From the NCBI GenBank assembly GCA_027621895.1, contig JAQCAK010000010.1, positions 1 through 14,849 of the forward strand: a DNA stretch of 14,849 nucleotides, given 5' to 3'. A model generated the notes under the pieces. It had not been told where the DNA came from. It did no database searches and saw nothing but the letters and a program-made list of their open reading frames with translations. The position numbers were made by a program, and so were the translations under genes. Position 1 is the stretch's first letter. The number at the start of each line of letters is the position of its first letter. Below, piece by piece: positions 13,960 to 14,849 of the stretch. The DNA comes from Pseudomonadota bacterium (GTDB lineage: Bacteria; Pseudomonadota; Gammaproteobacteria; Pseudomonadales; Azotimanducaceae).

Positions 13960-14849
13960 TTACGGGCGCTGGTAAACCCGGCGTCCACCCATCCAGGTTT
14001 CCAGCACCTGGATATCACCAATACGATTCGGGTCCACGGCTCTTGGGTCGTCTGAAAGGATTACCAGGTCGGCCAGTTTGCCGGGTTCAAGTGATCCCAC
14101 CTCATGGTCCGAGTGGCATTGCCAGGCCGCATCACGGGTCATGGCGCGCAGCGCCGCCTCCACGCTGATGCATTCCTCCGGTGCCAGTATGGTCCCGGGT
14201 TCCTTCCACATCTTGCGGGTCACCGCGTTTTCGATGCAGCGAAGGGGTCCCATTTCCGTTACGGGTTCGTCGGAGTGAAGTGTCCAGCGGATGCCCTTCG
14301 CTTCACAGGCCGCTGTGCGGTCAAGCAGCCTGGCCTTGGTGTGGCCAAAGACCTTGTCGCGCATGGCCTGCCCCCAGTAGTAGACGTGACCAATCAGGAA
14401 ACTGGGCGAAAGCCCCATCTTTGCGATCTTGTCGATATGTTCATCGTGCAGAATGGAGCAATGTTCAATCCGGCAGGGTGTATGGTTCAGCAGACCCTGG
14501 TCCCAGGCTTTCTCATAGGCCGCGAGGACATTGTCGATCGCCCGGTCACCATTGGCATGGATTGCCAGGGCCCAGCCGCGTTTGGCTCGGTCGATAACCA
14601 TCGCAGTCAGGTCATCCGGCTCAACGTAAGGAATGCCCCGGTCGTCCCGGTACAGGTAGGGTTCCCGCTGCAGGCCGGAAAACCCCTGGTTGGAGCCGTC
14701 TGAGACAATCTTCCAGGTCGTACAGCGAACCAGTTCGTCTCCCTCGCCGCACTGAATACCGGTCTCATCCCACTTGTCCTGGATACCGTAGCTCAGTGAG
14801 TACCGAAGCCGGGTTGTCATCTCCCCGGATTCCGCCAGTGCTTTGTAGA
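13960..14849 (-). CDS. YtcJ-like amidohydrolase family protein (C-terminal part, cut by window edge)
   Basis: The frame is open from the window end (YKALAESGEMTTRLRYSLSY) to TGA/TAA-type stop bases at 13960, giving about 295 residues of a protein that is normally 500-600 long. The C-terminal marks of the amidohydrolase_3 (YtcJ-like) family are clear: WKIVSDGSNQ, LAIHANGDRAID (metal-binding His), RIEHCSILHDEHIDKIAKMG, WTLHSDEPVTEMGPL and SLEPGKLADLVILSDDP. The internal ATG at 14820 is not the real start because homology continues through it. The missing N-terminal part should carry the HxH metal motif. Such enzymes hydrolyse amide or related bonds, but substrates are rarely known, so none is proposed. 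It ends 32 bases from the small charged protein gene. Confidence 0.85.
   Translation of the reverse strand, partial: YKALAESGEMTTRLRYSLSYGIQDKWDETGIQCGEGDELVRCTTWKIVSDGSNQGFSGLQREPYLYRDDRGIPYVEPDDLTAMVIDRAKRGWALAIHANGDRAIDNVLAAYEKAWDQGLLNHTPCRIEHCSILHDEHIDKIAKMGLSPSFLIGHVYYWGQAMRDKVFGHTKARLLDRTAACEAKGIRWTLHSDEPVTEMGPLRCIENAVTRKMWKEPGTILAPEECISVEAALRAMTRDAAWQCHSDHEVGSLEPGKLADLVILSDDPRAVDPNRIGDIQVLETWMGGRRVYQRP

Overview
The window reads as chromosomal DNA of a GC-rich proteobacterium. I infer a gammaproteobacterium, possibly a marine or aquatic heterotroph. The basis is the gene set: monomeric NADP-isocitrate dehydrogenase, a PabB-PabC-type fusion, a fatty-acid/steroid-type acyl-CoA dehydrogenase, a GFA-family protein, and an ecdysteroid-kinase-like phosphotransferase. 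No rRNA, tRNA, CRISPR array, complete insertion sequence or phage gene is visible. The only stretch over 300 bases without a gene is the divergent promoter region at 6550-6866.

Layout. (1) 1-297 (-): 5' part of a phosphotransferase that leaves the window. (2) 427-2127 (+): aminodeoxychorismate synthase fused to a class IV aminotransferase, followed by a secreted DSP-like phosphatase (2200-2742, TTG start). (3) 2783-6549 (-): a probable operon of monomeric isocitrate dehydrogenase, a VOC/glyoxalase-like protein and a histidine phosphatase. (4) 6867-8408 (+): a periplasmic UshA-like 5'-nucleotidase/metallophosphatase, divergent from the IDH gene. (5) 8548-10664 (-): an ECF sigma factor gene broken by an in-frame TGA. 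It overlaps by 4 nt an unusual 538-residue protein that joins an anti-sigma zinc finger to a bactofilin-like beta-repeat domain and a multi-pass membrane C-terminus. (6) 10839-12522 (+): acyl-CoA dehydrogenase and a GFA-family protein. (7) 12541-13374 (-): GST-like protein with a C-terminal membrane helix. (8) 13529-13927 (+): small secreted, highly charged protein of unknown function. (9) 13960-14849 (-): C-terminal part of a YtcJ-like amidohydrolase that leaves the window.

The most interesting locus is the sigma/anti-sigma pair. The anti-sigma protein carries what looks like a complete Sec signal peptide in its middle (residues 162-185, ending ASA), with a possible internal ribosome binding site just upstream. 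It therefore looks like an anti-sigma factor joined to an exported polymer-forming protein, and could give two products. Its sigma partner is interrupted between regions 2 and 4 by a TGA where an arginine codon is expected.

Three genes on the minus strand show integrity anomalies: a +1 frameshift near the end of IDH, which makes the frame run into the next gene; an internal TGA in the sigma gene; and a histidine phosphatase whose only sensible start is CTG, in a CTGA overlap with the upstream stop. Re-sequencing or comparison with relatives would separate real biology from assembly error. UGA is used as a normal stop by several other genes here, so general UGA recoding is unlikely.
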